NCBI GenBank assembly: GCA_002338605.1
Contig: DDIP01000084.1
Location: 1-14,197 of the forward strand
From: Proteobacteria bacterium UBA1847
GTDB taxonomy: Bacteria; Pseudomonadota; Gammaproteobacteria; Steroidobacterales; Woeseiaceae
Direction of reading: 5' to 3'
DNA length: 14,197 nt
How positions within the stretch are numbered: the stretch's first letter is position 1; every line of letters begins with the position of its first letter. The position numbers and the translations under genes are program-made. Shown one piece after another: positions 6,793-13,935 of this stretch. Under the pieces are notes generated by a model. The model saw nothing but the letters and a program-made list of their open reading frames with translations. It had not been told where the DNA came from and searched no databases.

Positions 6793-9700
6793 CTAACGCC
6801 TGATCCCGAGGCGCTGCATCTTGGAACGCAGCGTGCTCGGCGGCATTCCAAGAATTTCTGCAGCGCCACCGGTGCCCGAGATCTTCCATCCGGTTTGTTT
6901 GAGCACGTTCATGATGTAAGCACGGTCCACAGCCAGAAGTCCGCCGGTATATTCGGTCGTTGTGGTTTGTACGGCGTCACCGAGGTCCTTCACCCACGGC
7001 AGCGACTCGGGCAGTTCAAGTACAGCTCCGGATGTCATCGAAACCAGTGCACGTTCAATGGTGCTTTCGAGTTCTCGAATATTGCCGGGCCAGTCGTGAG
7101 CCGTGAGCGCTCTTAACATGCGCGCTGAAATTGCGTCAACTTCGCGGCCCAGTCGAGCCGCATGTTTCTGCACGAAGTATTCCGCCAGTGGTGCGATATC
7201 GTTCTTGCGATTACGAAGCGCCGGCAACTCAATCGGGAAGCTGCTTATTCGATAGTACAGATCAGATCGGAATTCACCCTTTGCGATCGATTGTTTCAGG
7301 TCCCGGTTGGTCGCAGCGATCACTCGCACGTCAGAATGCAAGGTCTTCATTCCACCAAGGCGCTGGTACTCCCCGGTTTGCAGCACACGCAGGAGCTTGC
7401 TTTGCAGTTCAAGCGGCAATTCGCCGATTTCATCGAGAAAAATTGTGCCGGTATCGGCGAGCTCAAAGCGGCCACGACGCTTCGACTGTGCACCAGTAAA
7501 CGCACCAGGTTCATGACCAAACAGTTCGCTCTCGATCAACTCCGACGGCAACGCCGGGCAGTTGACGCTGATCATTGGCCGATCGCGGCGTGGGCTGAGC
7601 TTGTGTACGGCGCGTGCGATCAGTTCCTTTCCTGTCCCGGTTTCGCCAAGAACCAGCACCGGAACCGTGGTCGGGGCCACCTTCTCAACTGCCATCAAAC
7701 AGCGTTTCAAACCGGGATCGTCGCCAATAATCTCGTCAAAACCATGGGCCAAAGTAATCTTGTCACGCAGGTAAAGGTTTTCCTCCTGCAGCTTCTCCTT
7801 CAGGCGTTCGTTCTCGGTCATTACCCGCAGGCGAGCAAGCGCAACACCCAGTGTCTCGGCAACCAGTTTCAGCTCGGCAATCGTTTCGTCCGACCACGCG
7901 CGCTTGCGTCGCGTCGTCGCAAATGCACAGGATCCCTCCAGTAATTTGTCGGAAAGCAGCGGAATCAAAACTATCGATTTCCTGCCACGTCGCCGCAGTA
8001 TTTCCTGGTCGGTGACCGCGTCCTCAGGCATATCGTCGACGTCATCGACGACCACTGTCTTACAGCCAGCCAATTGCTCGTAAATCCAGGGTATGTCGGA
8101 ACGCAGCACCTGATCGTGTTTGCCTGATAGTCCGTTTGGCTCCCAGTTGTGGCTGGCAAATACGTAGCTTTTCTCGTCGACGACCCACCATATACTGACA
8201 ACGTCGAGCCCGCACGTGGTGCCAATAAGCTTGAGACAGTAAGCGACTTTGTCATCGATATCGTTGCTGCGGGCTGCGGTCAGGCTGGATGAAACTTCGG
8301 CCAGCATGGCCTGGTACTCGGCTTTGTGCGCAATTTCCAACTCGGCGCGTTTGCGCTCAGTTATGTCGTGCACCGTACCGGCCATTCGAACCGCATCACC
8401 GTCGTCATCAAGCGTCACTTCGGCGCGGCTGTGCATGGTACGCACGGTTCCATCCGGCAGGACAATGCGGTGATCGATCGCGTACGGCTCCGGGCCGGCG
8501 AGCGCGTTCATGACAGCTTCGTTAACCGCCTCGCGGTCTTCTATATGCACAAGTTGCAGAAACAGGTCGTAGGTTGCGCCGACTTCATTGGGATCCTGTC
8601 CAAATAACCGGTAAATTTCATCTGACCACCACAGCTCCCTCGTTTTCGCATCAAGTTCCCAGTTACCGATACGTGCGATCCGTTGCGCATCGTGCATGCG
8701 TTCATGAATAAGGGCAATTTCTTCGGCGTAGCTGATTTTGCCGGCTTGCTTTACGCGCCGGGCATTCGCTTTCATCAGTAGCAACACTACGGCGATGAAC
8801 AACAGCGCGTATAGCGAGTATGCCCACCATGTTTTCCATATTGCCGGTCGCACGGTGATGCCGAATGCTGCACCAGATTCGTTCCATACGCCATCGCTGT
8901 TTGACCCGATTACACGGAATGTGTAATCGGCTGCCGGCAGATTCATGTATGTAACCTGGCGCTTTGTTCCAGCGTCAATCCAGTCGTCGTCGAGCCCCTC
9001 AAGCATGTACTTGAAGCGGTTTTTCCCCGGCGCGACATAGTCCAGCGCAGCGTATTCGAATCCGATTACGTTTTCGTCATGGTCAAGTTGCACGCGGCTG
9101 TCAATGATTTCACGATCATCGTGTGCCGGGACGTTATTGGGTCGGTTGATTTTTGTAATGGCGATCGGTGGTGGCAGCCTGTTGCCATTTAGCGTAGCTG
9201 GATAGAACGCATTGAAGCCGTTTATTCCACCAAAGAACAATTCACCATCTTTGGCAGCGTGCACCGCCGAAAGATTGAACTCGTCATCCTGAAGCCCATG
9301 GCTTGTATCGTAGTTCCTGAATACAAGTGACTCGATATCGAGCATCGACAATCCGTTGCCAGTTGCAAGCCACAGCTGTCCGGTCTCGCCCCAAACTCCG
9401 CCGTACACTGTTTGGCTGGGAAGTCCGTCATCACGGTCAAACCTCTGGAAGCGCTCCAGCCCTATTTTGCGGTCTTCGTAACGCCAGCGATTCAAACCCC
9501 GGGCCCTGGTGCCAATCCACAGGTCGCGCGACTCATCTTCCTGAATCATGAATATTTCGTTGCCGCTCAGCCCATCAATTCTTACCGGGTCGGCACGGAA
9601 GGTGACGAACGTGCGGCTACTTCGGTCAAAGCGGTTCAAGCCACCGCCGAACGTGCCAACCCAGAGGACCCTGCTGCTGTCTTCAAAAATTGACATGACT

Positions 9701-11280
9701 CGATCGTCACTCAAAGACTCCGCGTCAGCCTCGTTGTGTCGAAAACTTTCAAACGTCTGACTTTCGCGATCAAACATGCTGAGTCCACCACCGAACGTGC
9801 CGACCCACAAAGTTCCGCGACTGTCCTCAAACAGGTAGGTGACACCGTCAGCGCCGATACTCGAAGCGTCATCCGGATCATGTCGATAGCGAGTGAACGT
9901 ATTCGTGCCGCTGTCGTATCGATTCAGTCCGGAATCAAAGGTTCCGGCCCAGAGGATACCGGCCTGATCGACCAGCAATGCCATTATCTGGTCACTCGAC
10001 AGACTGTTGTCATTGTCCGGTTGGTGCCAGAACCGGCGAAAACGGTCCGTTTCACGATCGAGCAGGTTCAGGCCGCCGGCAAAGGTTCCAACCCAGATAT
10101 CGCCGTCGCTATTTTCAGCGAAAGACATCACGTTGTTCTCACTCAGGCTCTCCGGATCATTTTCGTCGTTCCGGAAATGCAGCATCGTGCGACTGGTCGG
10201 ATTCCAGTAATTCAAACCGCTTTCAGTACCGACCCAGAGCAATCCGCTACGGTCCTGATAAATCTCGGCTATGCTGTCGTTCGACAGGCTATAGCGATCA
10301 CTGGCGTTGTACTTGTAACGTGTAAAGCCGCCGGACTCCGGGTCCCATGTGTTCAAGCCGTCCAAAGTGCCTATCCACAATACGCCCGCGTCGTCCTGAA
10401 AAATTGCACTGATGTGATCCGAGCTTATTGTCGAAGAATCAGCTGGGTCATGGACATAGTGCTCAAATGTTCGACTTCTGTAATCGAATCTGCTCAGACC
10501 CCGCGATTCGGTTCCAACCCAGATAGCGCCCTCTGCGTCTTCAAACAGTGCACGGATATCATCCTGGCTGATTGTTGTCGGGTCCGACGGATCATGCCGG
10601 AAGTGCGAAAAAGTATTCGTCTCCCTGCGAAGCTCGCTCAGACCGGCGTCGGTAGCAACCAGGAGTGCTCCAGCCTGGGTTTCGAGGATGCTCCATATGC
10701 GATTACCTGCGATACTCTCAGGGTCGAGAGGGTCATGTATAAAATGCACAAACGATTCGGTACTGGGGTCGAAGCGATCGAGACCTGAGCCATCCGTCCC
10801 AACCCACAGTACGCCGGAGCCGTCTTCATACACGACGCGCACCGAACCATCGCCAATCGAATCGGGCCGATCCGGGTCATGAGTAAAATTAGTGAACGTC
10901 TCATCCGCTTTGTTGTAGCGTGATAATCCGCCGAATTCAGTACCGAACCACAGGGCTCCGGAACGGTCCGCGGCAATGGCCCAGACTGACTGATCCGAAA
11001 TTGAAAGCGCGTCATTCGGGTCGTGTTCAAAAACCGTGAAGTTGAAGCCATCGTATCGATTCAAGCCGTCCTGGGTCGCAAACCACATGAAGCCGTCGTC
11101 ATCCTGAACGATGCCGTTTACGTAGGATTGCGATAGACCCTGAGCGCCGGCAATTTGCTTGAAACGGACACTGATCGACTGCCCGGCGCGTACGTCAGCC
11201 GACAGTACAAGCAATAGTATTGCGATACCCGCGCACGCGGCGCTGATAGCCAGTGGACACCAAAAGCGAAATCGAATCAC
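6793..11280 (-). CDS. Membrane-tethered sigma-54 enhancer-binding regulator with periplasmic double beta-propeller sensor
   Basis: With a GTG start at 11280 this is a 1495-residue one-protein signalling chain. Domains in order are: signal peptide (1-32, ending DVRA before GQ), 14 Reg_prop propeller blades (about 53-695), Y_Y_Y domain (about 735-811), membrane helix (about 815-836), PAS (about 868-978, ending GTVHDITERKRAE), GAF (about 990-1150), short coiled linker, sigma-54 AAA+ domain (about 1183-1415) and Fis/FhlA-type HTH (1450-1493). The AAA+ motor is complete: Walker A GETGTGKE (1212-1219), GAFTGA loop (1259-1264), Walker B FLDE (1281-1284) and RSDLYYR (1338-1344). There is no histidine-kinase or receiver domain. 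In known families such propellers plus Y_Y_Y sense periplasmic ligands, often glycans in Bacteroidetes HTCS proteins. Here the output would be sigma-54 promoter opening. The frame stays open 83 codons further upstream, but that stretch is not protein-like. Confidence 0.9.
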   Translation of the reverse strand: MIRFRFWCPLAISAACAGIAILLLVLSADVRAGQSISVRFKQIAGAQGLSQSYVNGIVQDDDGFMWFATQDGLNRYDGFNFTVFEHDPNDALSISDQSVWAIAADRSGALWFGTEFGGLSRYNKADETFTNFTHDPDRPDSIGDGSVRVVYEDGSGVLWVGTDGSGLDRFDPSTESFVHFIHDPLDPESIAGNRIWSILETQAGALLVATDAGLSELRRETNTFSHFRHDPSDPTTISQDDIRALFEDAEGAIWVGTESRGLSRFDYRSRTFEHYVHDPADSSTISSDHISAIFQDDAGVLWIGTLDGLNTWDPESGGFTRYKYNASDRYSLSNDSIAEIYQDRSGLLWVGTESGLNYWNPTSRTMLHFRNDENDPESLSENNVMSFAENSDGDIWVGTFAGGLNLLDRETDRFRRFWHQPDNDNSLSSDQIMALLVDQAGILWAGTFDSGLNRYDSGTNTFTRYRHDPDDASSIGADGVTYLFEDSRGTLWVGTFGGGLSMFDRESQTFESFRHNEADAESLSDDRVMSIFEDSSRVLWVGTFGGGLNRFDRSSRTFVTFRADPVRIDGLSGNEIFMIQEDESRDLWIGTRARGLNRWRYEDRKIGLERFQRFDRDDGLPSQTVYGGVWGETGQLWLATGNGLSMLDIESLVFRNYDTSHGLQDDEFNLSAVHAAKDGELFFGGINGFNAFYPATLNGNRLPPPIAITKINRPNNVPAHDDREIIDSRVQLDHDENVIGFEYAALDYVAPGKNRFKYMLEGLDDDWIDAGTKRQVTYMNLPAADYTFRVIGSNSDGVWNESGAAFGITVRPAIWKTWWAYSLYALLFIAVVLLLMKANARRVKQAGKISYAEEIALIHERMHDAQRIARIGNWELDAKTRELWWSDEIYRLFGQDPNEVGATYDLFLQLVHIEDREAVNEAVMNALAGPEPYAIDHRIVLPDGTVRTMHSRAEVTLDDDGDAVRMAGTVHDITERKRAELEIAHKAEYQAMLAEVSSSLTAARSNDIDDKVAYCLKLIGTTCGLDVVSIWWVVDEKSYVFASHNWEPNGLSGKHDQVLRSDIPWIYEQLAGCKTVVVDDVDDMPEDAVTDQEILRRRGRKSIVLIPLLSDKLLEGSCAFATTRRKRAWSDETIAELKLVAETLGVALARLRVMTENERLKEKLQEENLYLRDKITLAHGFDEIIGDDPGLKRCLMAVEKVAPTTVPVLVLGETGTGKELIARAVHKLSPRRDRPMISVNCPALPSELIESELFGHEPGAFTGAQSKRRGRFELADTGTIFLDEIGELPLELQSKLLRVLQTGEYQRLGGMKTLHSDVRVIAATNRDLKQSIAKGEFRSDLYYRISSFPIELPALRNRKNDIAPLAEYFVQKHAARLGREVDAISARMLRALTAHDWPGNIRELESTIERALVSMTSGAVLELPESLPWVKDLGDAVQTTTTEYTGGLLAVDRAYIMNVLKQTGWKISGTGGAAEILGMPPSTLRSKMQRLGIRR
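9196..11124 (-). repeat. 14 tandem propeller-blade repeats within the sensor gene
   Basis: Fourteen copies of the Reg_prop blade core (W-[VIFA]-G-T-x-x-G-L-x-x-[FYW]-[DN]) recur about every 45-48 residues, or about 140 bp. Core starts fall near residues 66, 111, 159, 207, 254, 302, 349, 396, 444, 492, 540, 588, 637 and 682. That number fits two seven-bladed propellers. Blades 8-11 share an almost identical WVGTF/WAGTF core, while the fourth (LVATDAGL) and the last two are divergent. Counting is by eye. Confidence 0.8.
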
Positions 11281-11286
11281 CAGGTA

Positions 11287-11292
11287 CTCTTT
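11287..11292 (-). promoter_or_regulatory. Ribosome binding site that decides the regulator start
   Basis: On the minus strand AAAGAG lies 6 bases before GTG at 11280. The GTG opens directly into a standard signal peptide (MIRFRFW then a hydrophobic core). This combination favours the 11280 start over the first possible start at 11529. Confidence 0.55.
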
Positions 11293-11378
11293 AGTTCTTG
11301 TTCGACCTAGATTTTCTCGAAGCAGGTGCGACAATCCCGGCACCAAATCCAGCAGCCTATTGCGCACCGGCTTCGTTG

Positions 11379-11397
11379 GCTGATTGAGAGAATCAGC
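11379..11397. repeat. Perfect 7-bp inverted repeat, candidate operator or enhancer site
   Basis: GCTGATT, a 5-base spacer GAGAG, then AATCAGC. It is followed on the plus strand by AAAAGTTTT (11398-11406). It lies about 100 bp upstream of the regulator start, a distance typical of enhancer sites for sigma-54 activators. A weak terminator hairpin on the plus strand is the alternative. Confidence 0.4.
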
Positions 11398-11494
11398 AAA
11401 AGTTTTAGCAACAGTACCAAATCTGAATCGCAGGACAATGCAATAGCGGCGGCGCGCCCACAAAATCGTCGTGCCCGCCATTTTGGCGTCGTAT

Positions 11495-11507
11495 CTGGTA
11501 TAACCAG
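11495..11507 (+). promoter_or_regulatory. Extended -10 promoter candidate embedded in an inverted repeat
   Basis: The stretch CTGGTATAACCAG has perfect 5-bp arms (CTGGT/ACCAG) around ATA. It contains TG-G-TATAAC at 11496-11504, a good extended -10 (5 of 6). It points toward the DMT transporter, whose ATG is about 105 bp downstream. No strong -35 lies at the right spacing. Overlap of palindrome and -10 would suit repression, but 5-bp arms are common by chance. Confidence 0.35.
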
Positions 11508-11609
11508 CACAAGAATTGCGGCATTTCATACGAGTAGTGCAGTCGGAGCAGTCAAGCCGCGCTAAGATCGATCGCCGCCCTCCTCAATGCCCACAGACTC
11601 GGACCCGTC

Positions 11610-12485
11610 ATGAAATTCAGCGATATTGCAGACCTGGTTGCGCTCAGCGCAGTCTGGGGCGCCTCTTTCCTGTTCATGCGTATTGCTGCACCCGAGTTCG
11701 GTCCGCTGGTACTGGTTGAGGTTCGTGTTTTTATCGCCGCACTTTTCCTGTTGCCGATTTTCTTGACGCGTGCCGATGTCTCGCTGCTCACGGACAACTG
11801 GAAGAAACTTTCAATCCTGAGCCTATTGAATTCCGCTGCACCTTTTTACCTGCTGACGTTTGCGACGCTCAGCATCACCGGCGGCTTTGCCGGAATCCTC
11901 AATGCCACTGCACCGATCTGGGCGGCGATGATCGCGTGGGTCTGGCTGGCAGACCGGCTCAACCTGAGTCGAATTGTCGGGCTTCTCGTCGGCTTCATTG
12001 GCGTCGTGCTGCTGGTATGGGACAAGGTCAGCCTGAGCTTTGACGGCACAACAGTGGCCGTACTGGCAGGTATTGTTGCTGCTGTCTTCTATGGCTACGG
12101 CGGCAACTATGCAAAAAAATACCTCAGTGGGCTAAACCCGCTGGCTATTGCAACCGGAAGCATGATCGCGGCAGCCATTATCCTGTTTCCAATAGCGGTG
12201 TACCTGTGGCCCAGCGAGATGCCGTCTCTTCGCTCATGGATCGCCGTGATTATCATGGGCGTTGCAAGCACGGGCATTGCGTACATTCTCTACTTTCGGC
12301 TTATTCGCAACGTCGGTCCGGCAAAGGCGATTACGGTGACTTACCTGATTCCGGCATTCGCAATGTTCTGGGGCGCAGTTTTCATCGATGAGAAAGTCAC
12401 AACGTCGATGATCGTCGGCTGTGCAATCATATTTCTCGGCACCGCCCTTGCAACGGGGATGTTGTCATTCGGCCGCGTTCGTTAG
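11610..12485 (+). CDS. DMT-superfamily transporter, EamA type
   Basis: A 291-residue inner-membrane protein made of two EamA repeats (about 8-137 and 148-283), each with about five hydrophobic helices, ten in total. This is the standard size and architecture of EamA/RhaT-type metabolite exporters. Diagnostic segments are the opening LVALSAVWGASFLFMRIA, then GGFAGILNATAPIWAAM in repeat 1 and VTYLIPAFAMFWGAVFIDEKV in repeat 2, the last being the conserved P..A...G...L.E-like helix of the family. The substrate cannot be predicted; family members export amino acids, nucleotides or other metabolites. ATG 11610 is preceded only by a weak GGAC (11601-11604). The gene is transcribed away from the large regulator, and the djlA homologue starts 9 bp after its stop, so the two probably share a transcript. 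Confidence 0.9.
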   Translation: MKFSDIADLVALSAVWGASFLFMRIAAPEFGPLVLVEVRVFIAALFLLPIFLTRADVSLLTDNWKKLSILSLLNSAAPFYLLTFATLSITGGFAGILNATAPIWAAMIAWVWLADRLNLSRIVGLLVGFIGVVLLVWDKVSLSFDGTTVAVLAGIVAAVFYGYGGNYAKKYLSGLNPLAIATGSMIAAAIILFPIAVYLWPSEMPSLRSWIAVIIMGVASTGIAYILYFRLIRNVGPAKAITVTYLIPAFAMFWGAVFIDEKVTTSMIVGCAIIFLGTALATGMLSFGRVR

Positions 12486-12494
12486 ACTAGCGGC

Positions 12495-13268
12495 ATGTTC
12501 ACAGTTATCGGCGCCCTTCTCGGCGCATTATTCGGCGGTTTTCCCGGTCTGTTTATCGGCGGGCTTCTGGGCTACGTAGCCGGCAACGCATTGCGCCAGT
12601 ACGTTGTTGGCAACCTGCGGGTTGCACAAACTGCGTTGGTGGACTCGACCTTCGCCATCATGGGTGCACTGTGTAAAGCGGACAAGGTTGTCACGCGCGA
12701 TGAGATCAATGCGGTTGAGCGAATCTTTGGCATGTTGAATCTGCACGGTGAAGCGCGCAAGCAGGCCAAAGATGCGTTTAATCGGGGCAAACAGGCGGAT
12801 TTCGATCTCGATGCTGCTGTGGACCGGTTCGCTGCGCTCACTCGCGGTCGTGGACCTCTGCTGCAGCTGTTCTTGCAATTGCAGGTCATGGCCGTTGCCG
12901 CCGATGGACGTGTTGATCCTGCCGAGCGCGCGATGCTGGTTCGAATTGCAAAACGCCTTGGCTTGACCGAAGCCGATGTCGCGCAACTCGAGGCCCTGCT
13001 GCGTGCGGCGACAGGTCGACCGTCTGCGGCCGGCGCACCGCCACGACAGGATCAATTGGCAGACGCCTACGCAGCCCTTGGCGTTGCAGCAGGCGCGAGT
13101 CCAACCGAGGTCAAACGTGCATACCGGAAACTGATGAGCCAGAATCACCCGGACAAGCTGGCATCACGCGGTTTGCCGGAAAGCATGCGGCCGGTTGCCG
13201 AAGAGCGATCGCGGGAAATCAATTCCGCCTACGACCTGATCAAGGCTGCACGGCCCGACGTACGGTAA
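12495..13268 (+). CDS. djlA: DjlA-type membrane-anchored J-domain co-chaperone
   Basis: A 257-residue protein with the exact order of DjlA: a glycine-rich N-terminal membrane anchor (about 3-30, with GALLGALFGG and GGLLGYVAG), a TerB-like helical domain (about 48-160, with KADKVVTRDE and AADGRVDPAE), a short Pro/Ala linker, and a C-terminal J domain (189-257) with HPD at 218-220. E. coli DjlA is 271 residues, so the length fits. In the known system DjlA stimulates DnaK ATPase at the inner membrane through the HPD motif and influences envelope stress and capsule signalling. The J domain sits at the extreme C-terminus, as in the family. Start ATG 12495 lacks a strong Shine-Dalgarno, and coupling to the DMT gene 9 bp upstream is likely. 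Confidence 0.92.
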   Translation: MFTVIGALLGALFGGFPGLFIGGLLGYVAGNALRQYVVGNLRVAQTALVDSTFAIMGALCKADKVVTRDEINAVERIFGMLNLHGEARKQAKDAFNRGKQADFDLDAAVDRFAALTRGRGPLLQLFLQLQVMAVAADGRVDPAERAMLVRIAKRLGLTEADVAQLEALLRAATGRPSAAGAPPRQDQLADAYAALGVAAGASPTEVKRAYRKLMSQNHPDKLASRGLPESMRPVAEERSREINSAYDLIKAARPDVR

Positions 13269-13274
13269 ACCGTA
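13261..13274. repeat. 14-bp near-palindrome over the djlA stop codon
   Basis: TACGGT, then AA, then ACCGTA: perfect 6-bp arms covering the TAA stop and ending 22 bp before the next ATG. No T-tract follows, so it is a poor terminator. It could be an operator or chance. Confidence 0.25.
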
Positions 13275-13296
13275 ACTCACAGGAGCGAAATTCACG

Positions 13297-13854
13297 ATGG
13301 CGCAAACACCCTCCAACATGCTTCCGCTGGGAACGATCGCACCCGCGTTTGTTCTCCCGGATGTTGACGGAAAAATGCACTCACTTGATGATGCCGCTGG
13401 CAGTCGTGGCTATCTGGTGATGTTCATATGCAACCACTGCCCGTTTGTCATGCACGTAGCCGACGAACTCGCGCGTCTTGGCAAAGACTGCAAGACAAGA
13501 AACGTAGCTGTATTCGCGATCAACAGCAATGACTTCGAGAACTATCCGGCTGACAGTCCCGCGAAGATGAAGGACGAAAAAGCCAGGCGCGGATACACAT
13601 TTCCTTACCTGGTCGATGAAGATCAGAGCGTTGCCAGAGCGTACAACGCTGCCTGCACCCCGGATTTTTATTTGTTCGACGGAGACCGCAAGCTGGTCTA
13701 TCGCGGTCAGCTGGATGGTAGCCGGCCCGGCAACAACGTGGCTGTCGACGGAAGCGATCTCCGCGGTGCAATCGATGCTCTACTGGCAGGCGAACCGGTG
13801 AGCGATGAGCAAATACCGAGCATTGGCTGCAACATCAAATGGCGCCAGGGTTAG
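13297..13854 (+). CDS. Thioredoxin-like protein with CNHC active site (AhpC/TSA-Redoxin fold)
   Basis: A 185-residue thioredoxin-fold protein. It opens with the peroxiredoxin/TlpA-like pattern G-T-I-A-P-A-F-x-L-P-D-V-D-G-K (12-26). The active-site motif is CNHCPFV (C45, C48) after FI. A cis-proline segment lies at 120-123 (CTPD), and the protein ends SIGCNIKW with a further cysteine, C178. This C-terminal GC-x-IKW tail recurs in a family usually annotated only as 'thioredoxin family protein'. C120 and C178 give four cysteines near a possible relay, plus C65. No signal peptide is present, so a cytoplasmic thiol-disulfide or peroxide-handling role is likely, but the substrate is unknown. AGGAG at 13281-13285 supports ATG 13297. 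It follows djlA by 28 bp and is convergent with the DUF4345-like gene. Confidence 0.87.
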   Translation: MAQTPSNMLPLGTIAPAFVLPDVDGKMHSLDDAAGSRGYLVMFICNHCPFVMHVADELARLGKDCKTRNVAVFAINSNDFENYPADSPAKMKDEKARRGYTFPYLVDEDQSVARAYNAACTPDFYLFDGDRKLVYRGQLDGSRPGNNVAVDGSDLRGAIDALLAGEPVSDEQIPSIGCNIKWRQG

Positions 13855-13935
13855 CGTCACGAATATCAGAAGATGCCAGGTTCCTGACTGAATCGGTCGA
13901 TTGTCTCTCGATCGTATTGACCGGGTTCTGGCTGG

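Larger units (their letters stand above)
11281..11609. promoter_or_regulatory. Divergent intergenic region between the regulator and the DMT transporter
   Basis: If the regulator starts at 11280, these 329 bp hold no credible gene and must carry the 5' regions of both divergent transcripts. Visible content: a 7-bp inverted repeat at 11379-11397, an AAAAGTTTT palindrome just after it, and an extended -10 inside a 13-bp inverted repeat at 11495-11507. No full sigma-54 (-24/-12) element was found on either strand by eye. Confidence 0.5.

Noticed and set aside
7162..7944. 260-codon open frame on the plus strand
   Set aside because: Antisense to the sigma-54 AAA+ and GAF coding region, whose motifs are intact on the minus strand. 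The product is not protein-like.
9736..10788. 350-codon open frame on the plus strand
   Set aside because: It lies antisense inside the propeller repeats of the regulator. Its length comes from the repeated codon pattern of the blades, and the product has no recognisable fold or start signal.
11338..11357. Possible sigma-54 promoter on the plus strand (CGGCACC ... GCAG)
   Set aside because: GG and GC are 11 bases apart instead of 10, and the -12 half lacks TT.
11462..11476. Possible sigma-54 promoter on the minus strand (GGGCACG, 4 bases, TTTTG)
   Set aside because: The -24 half is good but the essential GC of the -12 half is absent, and it is about 180 bp from the regulator start.
12528..13148. 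206-codon open frame on the minus strand
   Set aside because: Shadow of djlA, which is unmistakable on the plus strand.
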